Source: Candidatus Altarchaeota archaeon
Lineage (GTDB): Archaea > Altiarchaeota > Altiarchaeia > IMC4 > QMZM01
Assembly: GCA_016931955.1 (NCBI GenBank)
Contig: JAFGDV010000022.1
Coordinates: forward strand, 1-35,341
Direction of reading: 5' to 3'
DNA length: 35,341 nt
In this document: positions 16,733-24,920 of the stretch, one piece after another
Layout: each line of letters starts with the position of its first letter
Position numbering within the stretch: position 1 is the stretch's first letter
Translations under genes and position numbers: made by a program
The notes under the pieces: model-generated
Told to the model about the DNA's origin: nothing
The model's database searches: none
Seen by the model: only the letters and a program-made list of their open reading frames with translations

Positions 16733-17452
16733 ATGGAGATCGAAGAACTGATCGAGAAGTCCTTTTGGAAGGATATCCTGTACGAGATCATAAGCACCAT
16801 GGATCCATGGGACATAGACATCTGCAGACTGGCTACTCTATACTCTGACAGGGTCGAAAAGATGAGGGACATAAACTTCAGGATACCTGCTAACGTCATC
16901 CTCGTAAGCTCCGTCCTTCTTAGGATGAAGGCCGACATAGTGGCCTCCATAGAGATCAATCCGCTGGAATTCGCACCAGATATTGACGAAGGGATTATGT
17001 TCGGGGAACTAGACATTGGATCCTATACCTCGATCGGGGAACTTGGGGAATACAGCGATTTAGAGAAAGACAACGGGGATGAACTGCCCTTCAAGGTCAA
17101 ACCGAAGAGGGTTACGAAGAGGAGGGTCACTGCAGAGGAACTCATCGCAGCAATACAGAAGGTCTTAGAGGACAGGGAGATAAAAAGCAGGCTCAAAAGG
17201 GAGGATAAGATGAGGCTCCCAATAGAGATAACACTCACAAAAGACATCAGGCAGCTGATAGAAGAAACATACAAGAAACTGGTGAGTATCCTGTCGGAGA
17301 AAAAGAATGAGATAGTCCTGTTCTCTGAGATGGTTCCAGAAAGAAAAGAGATACTCCCAACATTCATGTCTCTCCTGCACCTATCCAATGACCAGAAGAT
17401 ATCCCTTAGGCAGGAGAGGATATATGATGAGATCTTCATCAGCGTACGATAG
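16733..17452 (+). CDS. scpA: Segregation and condensation protein A (ScpA)
   Basis: Kleisin subunit that bridges the SMC head domains in chromosome compaction. Typical N-terminal features are WDILYEII-like (WKDILYEIISTMDPWDIDICRLATLYSDRV) and RIPANVILVSSVLLRMKADIV. A charged linker follows, then a winged-helix C terminus (LFSEMVPERKEILPTFMSLLHLSNDQKISLRQER). The ORF track begins at GTG 16703, but TTTATAAATA (16710-16719) falls inside that extension, so ATG 16733 is chosen (239 residues). No smc or scpB gene is in the window. Its 3' end overlaps the convergent GlyRS gene by 14 nt. Confidence 0.88.
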   Translation: MEIEELIEKSFWKDILYEIISTMDPWDIDICRLATLYSDRVEKMRDINFRIPANVILVSSVLLRMKADIVASIEINPLEFAPDIDEGIMFGELDIGSYTSIGELGEYSDLEKDNGDELPFKVKPKRVTKRRVTAEELIAAIQKVLEDREIKSRLKREDKMRLPIEITLTKDIRQLIEETYKKLVSILSEKKNEIVLFSEMVPERKEILPTFMSLLHLSNDQKISLRQERIYDEIFISVR

Positions 17453-18878
17453 CCTTACAGAGTCCATCTATTTTTACCCTGTCCTGTTTCTTAGTATCCC
17501 TGTCCCTCAATGTTACAGTATCGTCTTCAAGGGTTTCATAGTCTATCGTCACGCAGATTGGAACCCCTACCTCATCAGCCCTAGCATATCTCTTCCCTAT
17601 GCTTCCACCCTCATCGTAGAATACGTAAAGACCCTCTTTCTTCAGCAGATCGAAGACCTGCTGCGCCTTCTCGGGCAGCCCATCCTTGCCGACTAAGGGA
17701 AAAACACCCGCCTTATAGGGCGCAATATCCTCTGGAAAGGAAAAAAACACGCGATCGCCTTCCTCCCTGTAACAGGATTCGATGACGCAGTAGAAGGGCC
17801 TGTCTATCCCATAAGCGACTTCTACGACATGTGGTATGAACTTCCTGCCTTCATAGTTCACCGTCATATCCTGCTTGGATAACTTCATGTGCGCTGAAAG
17901 GTCGTAATCAGTTCTATCAGAGACTCCGACCAACTCGATTTTACCAAAAACACTGCTCATGTACTCGATATCCCATGTATCGGTTGAATAGAAGGCCCTC
18001 TCCTCGTCCTTGTGTTGCCTCAGCCTTAACGCCTCAGGGTTTATACCCATTTCCTTAAATAGTTGTAGTGACCTGCCGAGAAAATAAGCGATCATCTGCA
18101 GCTTTACTATGCCCTTCTCCACCGCTTCTTTAAGCGTTAAGCTGGACTCCCTGCCTTCTTTGTCTATGACCTTGGCCTTGATAGCTGAAACGGTATCGAA
18201 TCTGGGAGAATACTTCCCATCCGGTTCCACGAAGAACTGTATCTCTGCCTGATTGAATTCCCTGAGGCGTATCATGCCCTGCCTCGGTGAAATCTCGTTC
18301 CTGAAGGACCTGCCTATCTGTATGACGCCAAAGGGTAGCTTCTTCCTTGCTATCTCCCAGAGCCTTCTGAATCCAAGGTAGGTGGTTTGAGCTGTCTCAG
18401 GTCTGAGGTAGGCTACCTCCTTGTTTTTCCCCGGCCCAATGAAGGTCTGAAACATCAGGTTATAGCTGTAGACCCTGTCCAATCCGCCGCCGCATTTAGG
18501 GCATTTTATCTTATATTCCTTGACCAGCTCGTCCATTGCACTCATGTCTGAGGCTTCGCAGGATTTACCTGTGTGTTCCTCGATCAGGTGATCTGCTCGA
18601 TAAGGCTCACCGCATTTCAGACACTCCGTCATGAGGTCGGAGAAACTGCTTACGTGACCTGATGCCACCCACACTGCTTCGGGCGAAAGCGTCGGACACT
18701 CAACTTCAAAGCACCCTTCTTCTATAATGTAATACCTCCTCACCAGATCTTCTATATTCTTCTTTATCCTTGAACCTATCGGTCCATAGTCATAGAACCC
18801 TCCTACCCCCCCATATATCTCAAAGGAGGGGTACATTATGCCTCTCCTCTTTGATACATCTAATATCTGTTTATGCAT
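17439..18878 (-). CDS. glyS: Glycyl-tRNA synthetase (alpha2 type)
   Basis: Class II synthetase charging tRNA-Gly. Motif 1 region YDYGPIGSRIKKNIED; a zinc-ribbon-like pair CLKCG...KCPKCGG; glycine-specific LRPETAQTTYLGF; motif 2 FRNEISPRQGMIRLREF; motif 3 region DRPFYCVIESCYREEG; anticodon-binding domain from APYKAGVFPLVGKDG to the C terminus. Starting at MHKQILDVSKRRG gives 479 residues. That start leaves 10 nt after the AAA+ gene, whereas the ORF-track start would overlap it. It is short for archaeal enzymes (usually about 550-600) and closer to compact bacterial homodimeric forms. It is last in a minus-strand operon. Confidence 0.93.
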   Translation of the reverse strand: MHKQILDVSKRRGIMYPSFEIYGGVGGFYDYGPIGSRIKKNIEDLVRRYYIIEEGCFEVECPTLSPEAVWVASGHVSSFSDLMTECLKCGEPYRADHLIEEHTGKSCEASDMSAMDELVKEYKIKCPKCGGGLDRVYSYNLMFQTFIGPGKNKEVAYLRPETAQTTYLGFRRLWEIARKKLPFGVIQIGRSFRNEISPRQGMIRLREFNQAEIQFFVEPDGKYSPRFDTVSAIKAKVIDKEGRESSLTLKEAVEKGIVKLQMIAYFLGRSLQLFKEMGINPEALRLRQHKDEERAFYSTDTWDIEYMSSVFGKIELVGVSDRTDYDLSAHMKLSKQDMTVNYEGRKFIPHVVEVAYGIDRPFYCVIESCYREEGDRVFFSFPEDIAPYKAGVFPLVGKDGLPEKAQQVFDLLKKEGLYVFYDEGGSIGKRYARADEVGVPICVTIDYETLEDDTVTLRDRDTKKQDRVKIDGLCKAIVR

Positions 18879-18888
18879 CCTGCTGCAC

Positions 18889-20298
18889 CTAAAAAATGTA
18901 TCGAGCGAAACCAACACTGATCTTTCTGAAAAAACTATGTTTAGTGCTGGTCTGCCTTGAAACGCATCTCACAAGATCGCTGAAAAGCTTCCTCTCTTCC
19001 TCATCCAAGAGTTCCTCCTGTGCCCTCTTGTGTTTTACGACGATTACTCCATCCTTATAGCTGCCGCCGCCTTTCATGTCTTCTTTTTCTTCTATCAGGA
19101 ATCTTCGGACTGAATTATACCATGCTGGCAGAGACGACTTGAACCTCCTGCTCGCCTCCATGAAGTCCTTCATCCTTATCCTCCTCTCCTGTCCCGTCTT
19201 TAAAGCCTGCTTCCAGGGTATTGCCGCTGCCTCCTCACATACCTGCTTTATGTCTGCTATGGAGTAACCCTCAGTCAGCCTTGCGAGCCTGCCGTAATTA
19301 ACGCCCTTGTCGACTGGTTTGTCCTTCATCATGAGTTTGAATACCTCTTGGCGAGTTTTCTTGTCCGGCTCCGGGAAGTATATGAATCTGCTGAATCTAC
19401 CCGCCCGCCTCAGGGCGGGATCAAGGTACCACGGAGCATTCGTTGATCCTATTGTGAGGACTCCCTTGTTTGAGGCTTCTATGCCATCCATCTCCATGAG
19501 GAACTGATTTATCGCCCTCTTCTCGAAGCTCTGTTGTGTGGCATCCCGTCTACCGCCTATGCCATCGATTTCGTCGAAGAAGAGTATTGAGGGTGTGTTT
19601 TTTCTGGCCGTTTCAAATATCTTGTGGATGTTCTTCTCAGTGTTCCCGACGTACATGTCCATGATGTCGCTTATCTTAACATTCAGGAATGCTGCATCAC
19701 ATTCTCCTGCTGTTGCTTTCCCTATGTATGTTTTCCCGCAGCCAGGCGGCCCATAGAATACCACCCCTCCGCCAGCGGTCTTGCCATATTTTTCAGCCAG
19801 CTCGGGATTTTTCAGGGGATAGACTATGGCTTCATTTATTATCTCCTTTATTCCCTTCAATCCTGCGACATTGGAAAAATCTATGCCTGGTTTCTCTAGG
19901 AACTCGAACTTGTCTGTTCTCTGTCTTTCGAGCAGTGACTCATCTGCATCCTCCCGTGGGCTTAACCCGATTGCCTTATTGTATTCTTGCCTGGCTCTCG
20001 CAAAATCCTGCTGTTGATCGTATACGTTCCCAAGTGCATGATGTGCTTCCGGGAAGTCGCCTTTTAACTCAATCGCCTTGTTGATGTCGGCTATTGCCTT
20101 AGTGTATTCCCTCTTTGCAATATAAACAAGCCCGCGATTGAAGTGGATATCCCCATTAAGGGGCTCGCTTTCTACAGCCTTCGTGAAGTTCTCTATTGCT
20201 TTATCGAACTCTTGCAGTTTATGGTAGTACATGCCTACCGTAAAATATCTGTTCTTGCTCCTGCTGTCTTCTCCCCCTAACTGCTTTTCCATTCTCAT
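18889..20298 (-). CDS. TPR-AAA+ ATPase (Cdc48/spastin-like)
   Basis: 469 residues. Three canonical 34-residue TPRs at about 15-120 (FDKAIENFTKAVESEP, YTKAIADINKAIEL, FARARQEYNKAIGL). These are followed by the linker FSNVAGLKGIKEIINEAIVYPLKNP and an AAA+ module: Walker A GPPGCGKT (about 181-189), pore-loop-like MYVG, Walker B SILFFDEIDGI, second region of homology TIGSTNAPWYLDPALRRAGRF and sensor 2 in GYSIADIKQV. It should form a hexameric cytosolic ATPase that remodels or extracts a protein bound by the TPRs. It lies 2 nt after the membrane coiled-coil gene, so that protein is the likely substrate or anchor. This pairing is inference. Confidence 0.85.
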   Translation of the reverse strand: MRMEKQLGGEDSRSKNRYFTVGMYYHKLQEFDKAIENFTKAVESEPLNGDIHFNRGLVYIAKREYTKAIADINKAIELKGDFPEAHHALGNVYDQQQDFARARQEYNKAIGLSPREDADESLLERQRTDKFEFLEKPGIDFSNVAGLKGIKEIINEAIVYPLKNPELAEKYGKTAGGGVVFYGPPGCGKTYIGKATAGECDAAFLNVKISDIMDMYVGNTEKNIHKIFETARKNTPSILFFDEIDGIGGRRDATQQSFEKRAINQFLMEMDGIEASNKGVLTIGSTNAPWYLDPALRRAGRFSRFIYFPEPDKKTRQEVFKLMMKDKPVDKGVNYGRLARLTEGYSIADIKQVCEEAAAIPWKQALKTGQERRIRMKDFMEASRRFKSSLPAWYNSVRRFLIEEKEDMKGGGSYKDGVIVVKHKRAQEELLDEEERKLFSDLVRCVSRQTSTKHSFFRKISVGFARYIF

Positions 20299-20300
20299 CT

Positions 20301-22679
20301 CTACGAATCTGAAGATTCCGTATCATCTGCTTCGCTTTTTTTCATCGACTCTCGTTCTTTTTTTATTATCTCCTTCATCCTAAGCCGCTCAGGTGAGTCA
20401 TCCATCGGCTGATGAATGCCCTCTTCATCTCCTCCTTCCGTCTCTATTATCCCCTTAAGCCTGTTTCTGTCGTCTAAGACACCTTTTTTCTCTCTGCCTA
20501 GAATATCCTTGCCCTTATCGACGATTTCGCCTATCTTATCCCTTTCCCACTCAATGTTATCTAGAACAACTGCCTTCTCTCTCTTTATTGACTCACTCTC
20601 CTGATCGATCATCTCTTCAAGCATTGCTCTGGGGTCATCATGACCCCCCGCCCCCACTTCATCAAGGCCCTCTTCTTTCTTCTTGGGCTTTTCTCTCTCA
20701 CCCCGTAATTCCCTCTCTTCCTTTTTTATGGCTTCCTCTTCCCGTCTGATCATCTCCTCAAGGTAGGCTCTGTCATCGACTTCACTTTTTTCTTCCTTTT
20801 TTTCTTTGGTGCCTGCCCTCTTTTTTTCTTCCTCAACCAGCTCCCTAAGCCTGCTCCTCTCCTCCATCATCTTCCTCTTTTCAGCTTCTCTTCTCCCCTT
20901 CTCGGCTTCAAGTTCTGCCTTTCTCTTCTCTTCCTCTAATCTCTTACTTTCATCCTCAACCTCCTTCTTTTTCCTGGCACGCGATATCTTCGTCCTGCTC
21001 CACAGGAGGAAGATGAACAACACGGAAGCCACAACAAGTAGTAAGATCCACGGAGTTGGTTCTTTTATAGGCATGTCCGCTATAAGCTTTTCTGCATTCT
21101 TCAGACCCTCTGCATGATTTATCTTCTTGTATAGATCCCTTGCCTTTTCAGCGTTTTCAAGCGCCGTCCCATAATCCCTGTAGCTATGGTATTTGAGGGC
21201 TTCTTCGTAGTAGTAAGCTGCTTTGTTCTTGGTCTCATTTCCTTTGTATATGTCCTTTATCGTGGAATTGCATACTTCAACCTCACGGAACCTGCTTATG
21301 TTCTCGTAGATGGCCCTCGCCTTCAATACCTGATTAAGCGCGTTATCGAAATCAGCGACCTTATAGTACTCCAGCCCCTTCTCATAGTATGCGTTCGATT
21401 CATTCAACCTTACAAGCATCCTATTGTTGCTGTCTATGAGGCGCTCACACCTGGTGATGCCTGCAAAGTCCTTGTTTTTTTCGAATATCTCCTTGGCCTG
21501 CACCGCACGCTTCAGCGATTTCTCATATTCTGCCTGCTGGGACAGCTTGTAGGCCTCAGCATATAACTTATCTGCTTCCATGACTGTCTCGCATTTTTCC
21601 TTATCTTCCCCTATCTTCTTGAGCAACTCCTCGCACTCCGTATTTCTATTCCAAAAGTCCCCTGTCCCGAACATTTCATGGAGTTCAACTGCCCTCTGCC
21701 TTGCCGTTTTCACTAGTTCTTCAACTTCATCATAGGCGCTGCAGTTTCCTTCCTGAATCAGTGCACGTTTAGTCTTCGCCTCCTTTATCGACTTATCCAA
21801 TGCCTTCAACATGTCCTCTCTGCAATTTTTTATTGACTCATTGACTTGGCTTAAGATGAGTTCGCAATCCCCTGCACGATCGAAATAGTTTACAAGTATA
21901 TATGTATTCCTAGAATTCTGAAAGTATGTTCTCGCCTCGAAGAAGCCATCATTAGTGCAGTTCGCGCTTTGATAAGCATTTATCCCTTGTTCATAGAGGT
22001 ACCCTGCTCTTTCAGCCGCTTCGGCTATCAAGTCGATTATCTTCCCCCGCAGTATCTCACAGTCTCTTATGGAATCGCCGACATCATATCTCTGATAAAT
22101 CGCAGAAGCATTTTCAACATACAACAGAGCTGTTGTGTATTGCTTGTAGTCCTCCTCCTCAACGATTACCAGAGCCTTGCCATATAACTCATCTGCCTTC
22201 ATTATTTCGCCTTCTTTTATCTTTGCAGCGACCTGGGAATACTGTATGTCAATCTTAGCTATCCTCTCCGTATCCCTTGGGAGCATGTGCTGGAACGTAT
22301 GGTTTGCCTTGAGTAGATAGACTAGGGCTAAATCGAACTGGTCTTTAGCCTTTTCATAGTCACCGGAGTCCAAGTATTGCCCTCCTTTAATGGCGTAATC
22401 AAGCGCCTGCAGATAATTTTGGTCGCCTATCGGCCTCAGGCAGTCATTGATCTTCTTTATAAGGTCGTTGCATTTCGAAATTCCAGGAAGATCACCAGTT
22501 GCACTGTATTCGTCGAATGCCGCACTAACATGCTCGCTTGCATTGACACAATCTCCGCCACTATATGCTGCCACCGCGCGCTCATAATGCCAGTCAGCCA
22601 GACCAGCCTGCGCCTGCACATTCAGGATTCCAACAAAAGCAATCAATAAGACCCCAGAGAGTATCTTCCTGTTCACCAT
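20301..22679 (-). CDS. Membrane protein: exported helical repeats plus cytosolic coiled coil
   Basis: 792 residues. Signal peptide 1-25. About 26-530 is built of helical repeats; the first (LADWHYERAVAAYSGGDCVNAS...SKCNDLIKKI) closely matches the antiporter's N-terminal unit, and later ones include YYEKGLEYYKVADFDNALNQVLKARAIYE. One membrane helix (WILLLVVASVLFIFLLW) is near 540-557. The rest is a highly charged cytosolic coiled coil with a recurring motif like RAYLEEMIRREEEAIKKE and RAMLEEMIDQESESIKRE. It is the first gene of an operon with the TPR-AAA+ ATPase and GlyRS. No enzymatic signature is present. The topology suggests transmission of an outside event to the cytosolic ATPase, which is speculative. 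Confidence 0.8.
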   Translation of the reverse strand: MVNRKILSGVLLIAFVGILNVQAQAGLADWHYERAVAAYSGGDCVNASEHVSAAFDEYSATGDLPGISKCNDLIKKINDCLRPIGDQNYLQALDYAIKGGQYLDSGDYEKAKDQFDLALVYLLKANHTFQHMLPRDTERIAKIDIQYSQVAAKIKEGEIMKADELYGKALVIVEEEDYKQYTTALLYVENASAIYQRYDVGDSIRDCEILRGKIIDLIAEAAERAGYLYEQGINAYQSANCTNDGFFEARTYFQNSRNTYILVNYFDRAGDCELILSQVNESIKNCREDMLKALDKSIKEAKTKRALIQEGNCSAYDEVEELVKTARQRAVELHEMFGTGDFWNRNTECEELLKKIGEDKEKCETVMEADKLYAEAYKLSQQAEYEKSLKRAVQAKEIFEKNKDFAGITRCERLIDSNNRMLVRLNESNAYYEKGLEYYKVADFDNALNQVLKARAIYENISRFREVEVCNSTIKDIYKGNETKNKAAYYYEEALKYHSYRDYGTALENAEKARDLYKKINHAEGLKNAEKLIADMPIKEPTPWILLLVVASVLFIFLLWSRTKISRARKKKEVEDESKRLEEEKRKAELEAEKGRREAEKRKMMEERSRLRELVEEEKKRAGTKEKKEEKSEVDDRAYLEEMIRREEEAIKKEERELRGEREKPKKKEEGLDEVGAGGHDDPRAMLEEMIDQESESIKREKAVVLDNIEWERDKIGEIVDKGKDILGREKKGVLDDRNRLKGIIETEGGDEEGIHQPMDDSPERLRMKEIIKKERESMKKSEADDTESSDS

Positions 22680-22721
22680 TTTGCGTTACCCTAAAAATCT
22701 TGGGAGAGCTACAATAAATAC

Positions 22722-23675
22722 TCACCTCTGTTTATAATGGAAGGCCGCCGTCTCAGGCGGTATTACATTGATCACAACCTCCGAGCCGTACTCCATCCCA
22801 GCGAAACTTGAAAGCCTTGGAGCCAGCTCTAGGTGAAGGTGCAAGTCTCCGTCTTCAGGCGAATGGTGAAGCCAGAAATTGTATGGTGGCTTGTTCAGGC
22901 TCATATGAAGCCTTCGCAGTATTTTCTTCAGCATCTCGGCGAAGGATTTTTTTTCTAGATCGCTGAGTTCCTCTAGTGTTCTGACGTGTCTCTTCGGCAT
23001 AATCCACGCCTCAAATGGAAACCTTGAGGCGTAGGGTGTGAATGCTATGGTATTTTCGTCCTCAAAGATCAGTCTCTCACTATCTTTCTCACTACGCCAT
23101 ATGTCGCAGAACGGGCAGCTGCCTCTCTCAGCCCCATATTTTCTTGCTGCCTCAGTCTCCGCCTTAACCAACGGAGGAACAACGGATAACGCAATAATCT
23201 GCGTATGTGAGTGGTCCAGTGAAGCCCCAGCTTCCTTTCCCTGGTTCTTGAACACCATCACGTACCTTATTTTCTCGTCTTTCTTCAGTTCTTTTATTCT
23301 TGAGGAATACATGTCTAAGACCTTTACTAAGTGGTCCACTGAAAGCTCATCCAAGTGTTGGCCGTGGTTAGGCGTCTCCGCCACTACTTCGTGTCTTCCG
23401 TAGGCTGGCATCTTCGTCAGCAAGTTTTCTCTGATTTCCCCACACTCGGTAGTAGTTGCAGGATACTTGTTAGGGAAACAACGTATAATCCATTTACCAC
23501 CTTCTTCCACCCTGCTTATCTCCGGCGGCGTAGTATGTTCATTCCCCGGACAGAAATAGCAGAACCCCGGCTTTTCTTCAATTTCTTTTCTGACGAAGTC
23601 AGTCGGCCTCTTCCCCCTATCGCTAGCGATGATCACCCACCTATCCAGTAGATAGTCTTTCCTCAGTTCGTTCAC
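22722..23675 (-). CDS. galT: Galactose-1-phosphate uridylyltransferase
   Basis: Transfers UMP between UDP-glucose and galactose 1-phosphate (Leloir pathway), or acts on a related sugar phosphate for glycan precursors. HIT-superfamily features are the zinc site CYFCPGN with CPFCDIW, the nucleophile motif SLDHSHTQIIA, and C-terminal WLHHSPEDGDLHLHLELAPR. The length of 317 is usual. The start codon is GTG (23673-23675, MNELRKDYLLDRW) with a weak ribosome site; a TATA-like box near 23705-23717 serves this gene and the divergent tRNA. Glycoprotein-rich neighbours make sugar-nucleotide supply a sensible role. Confidence 0.9.
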   Translation of the reverse strand: MNELRKDYLLDRWVIIASDRGKRPTDFVRKEIEEKPGFCYFCPGNEHTTPPEISRVEEGGKWIIRCFPNKYPATTTECGEIRENLLTKMPAYGRHEVVAETPNHGQHLDELSVDHLVKVLDMYSSRIKELKKDEKIRYVMVFKNQGKEAGASLDHSHTQIIALSVVPPLVKAETEAARKYGAERGSCPFCDIWRSEKDSERLIFEDENTIAFTPYASRFPFEAWIMPKRHVRTLEELSDLEKKSFAEMLKKILRRLHMSLNKPPYNFWLHHSPEDGDLHLHLELAPRLSSFAGMEYGSEVVINVIPPETAAFHYKQR

Positions 23676-23704
23676 CTTGATTCCTTAATTACATACTTTA
23701 TTGA

Positions 23705-23717
23705 TATATTTATACAT
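23705..23717. promoter_or_regulatory. Shared AT-rich promoter for galT and tRNA-His
   Basis: ATATTTATACATT reads as a TATA element on both strands. It lies about 35-40 nt from the tRNA 5' end and a similar distance from the galT GTG. Confidence 0.4.
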
Positions 23718-23747
23718 TAACTCCAAAGTAAATATCTGCTCCTTCAT

Positions 23748-23910
23748 GGCCGGGATAGGGTAGCCTGGTTATCCTGTGGGTCTGTGGCAAGCTTTTAATA
23801 AAAGCTTGATCAAAAGGTGTGTTTCGTCCCCTTCGGGGACTCAAGCACACTGTATGCAGAGTTGAGCTTGCAGACAACCTACGACTCGGGTTCAAATCCC
23901 GGTCCCGGCC
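23748..23910 (+). tRNA. tRNA-His(GTG) with 88-nt intron
   Basis: Exon 1 is 23748-23787, intron 23788-23875, exon 2 23876-23910. The acceptor stem GCCGGGA/TCCCGGC is perfect. An encoded G at -1 (23748) faces discriminator C73, both hallmarks of tRNA-His. The D-loop AGCCTGGTTA and T-loop TTCAAAT are canonical. The anticodon stem TGGGT/ACCTA encloses CT-GTG-GA after splicing (anticodon 23784-23786). The junction folds as bulge-helix-bulge: CTGT pairs with GCAG between 3-nt bulges GGC and ACA, predicting cleavage after position 37. The intron holds GTCCC/GGGAC and AAGC/GCTT hairpins. CCA is not encoded. Confidence 0.92.
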
Positions 23911-23913
23911 CTC

Positions 23914-24195
23914 TCAGATTATATTCTTTAATTTCTTGGCTCCAAGGAGGATGACTGCGGAGATAAGATACCAAGCTAATAGGTCTATCAAAAAATTGGT
24001 GTGGATGAAGGTTCTTGGAAACCCTACAAAACCGCCCCAGTAATAGATGGGTAGGGGTAGTCCCTGATAGTATATGAAGTCACAGCATGGGGGTATCCAC
24101 CACCACTCAATGGAGAACAGAGTAATTCCGACTATCAAAAACAGGACTAGTTTTTCCTTATCCGGTTTTAGAAAGTATTTGAGCTGGTCTAACAT
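23914..24195 (-). CDS. Small membrane protein, unknown function
   Basis: 93 residues from MLDQLKYFLKPDKEK; the ORF-track start at 24387 adds sequence that overlaps and shadows the neighbouring gene, so 24195 is preferred. Two hydrophobic segments (LVLFLIVGITLFSIEWWWIPP and LIDLLAWYLISAVILLG) flank an aromatic loop with a CC pair and GLPLPIYYWGGFVGFP. The gene ends 3 nt beyond the tRNA. I do not recognise the family, though short proteins of this pattern are common in archaeal genomes. Confidence 0.6.
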   Translation of the reverse strand: MLDQLKYFLKPDKEKLVLFLIVGITLFSIEWWWIPPCCDFIYYQGLPLPIYYWGGFVGFPRTFIHTNFLIDLLAWYLISAVILLGAKKLKNII

Positions 24196-24245
24196 TATAA
24201 CAGTATTATTGAAGTAAAAGATAAAAATAGAAAAAGGAGTGTTGC

Positions 24246-24914
24246 CTACCGTTTTCTGATCAACAGGTAGGCGAATGCCGGCGTCGTCAATAGTATCACT
24301 AAGCCGACTGCTGATGTCGCGAACTCTGGCACATTGGTTGTTGTGCAGTCCTGCGGACAGTTGCAGATGTTCTCTCCTAAGCCACATATCCCATTACCGC
24401 AGTAGGCGCATATCATAGCTCCAACGCACTCGGTGCAGGTCCCGTTTTGGTCTGGTGTGCTGCAGCTTATCGCAGTCAATCCAGGACAGCAGCTAAGAGC
24501 GCCTGGGACTATAGGATAAGAGTCTCCTTCTGGAACACATTCGAACAGCGTTGTTGTTGTGGTTGTTGCCGGTGTAGTTGTCGTGGAAGACGTTGGTTCA
24601 GTGGTCGTCGTAGTTGGTTCAGTGGTCGTCGTAGTTGTTCCACTGCAGCCACAAATTCCAGTAGCTACTTCAGTGCAGACGCCGACTTCACAGTAGCCTG
24701 AGCAACCTTGACCATCCCAGTGGCATTCCTCGATTATTATGGGAGTGCAGTTACAGGTCTGGAATCCTGTCTCTGTGCACTCAGTGCCTGCTGGACAGAA
24801 TCCTTCACAGGCTTCTGCTGTTGGGTTCCAACCGCAGCAAACAGTCTGTGCTGTTGCAGCTGATGCTGTGAACAACAGAATAATTAATCCCAGTAATATG
24901 TTTGTTTTCTTCAT
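24246..24914 (-). CDS. Cys-rich secreted protein with PEF-type C-terminal anchor
   Basis: 222 residues. Signal peptide about 1-22 (NILLGLIILLFTASAATAQ). Cys-rich modules follow: CHWDGQGCSGYCEVGVC, then a Thr-rich linker with TTTTTEP repeats that is a likely O-glycosylated stalk, then CGNGICGLGENICNCPQDC. The C terminus is VPEFATSAVGLVILLTTPAFAYLLIRKR-like: a PEF motif, one helix and basic residues, the arrangement of archaeosortase substrates. GAGGTGA precedes the ATG and overlaps the stop of the gene upstream, so the two are one operon. Its first Cys module is nearly the same as that in the next gene. Confidence 0.75.
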   Translation of the reverse strand: MKKTNILLGLIILLFTASAATAQTVCCGWNPTAEACEGFCPAGTECTETGFQTCNCTPIIIEECHWDGQGCSGYCEVGVCTEVATGICGCSGTTTTTTEPTTTTTEPTSSTTTTPATTTTTTLFECVPEGDSYPIVPGALSCCPGLTAISCSTPDQNGTCTECVGAMICAYCGNGICGLGENICNCPQDCTTTNVPEFATSAVGLVILLTTPAFAYLLIRKR

Positions 24915-24920
24915 TTTTTT

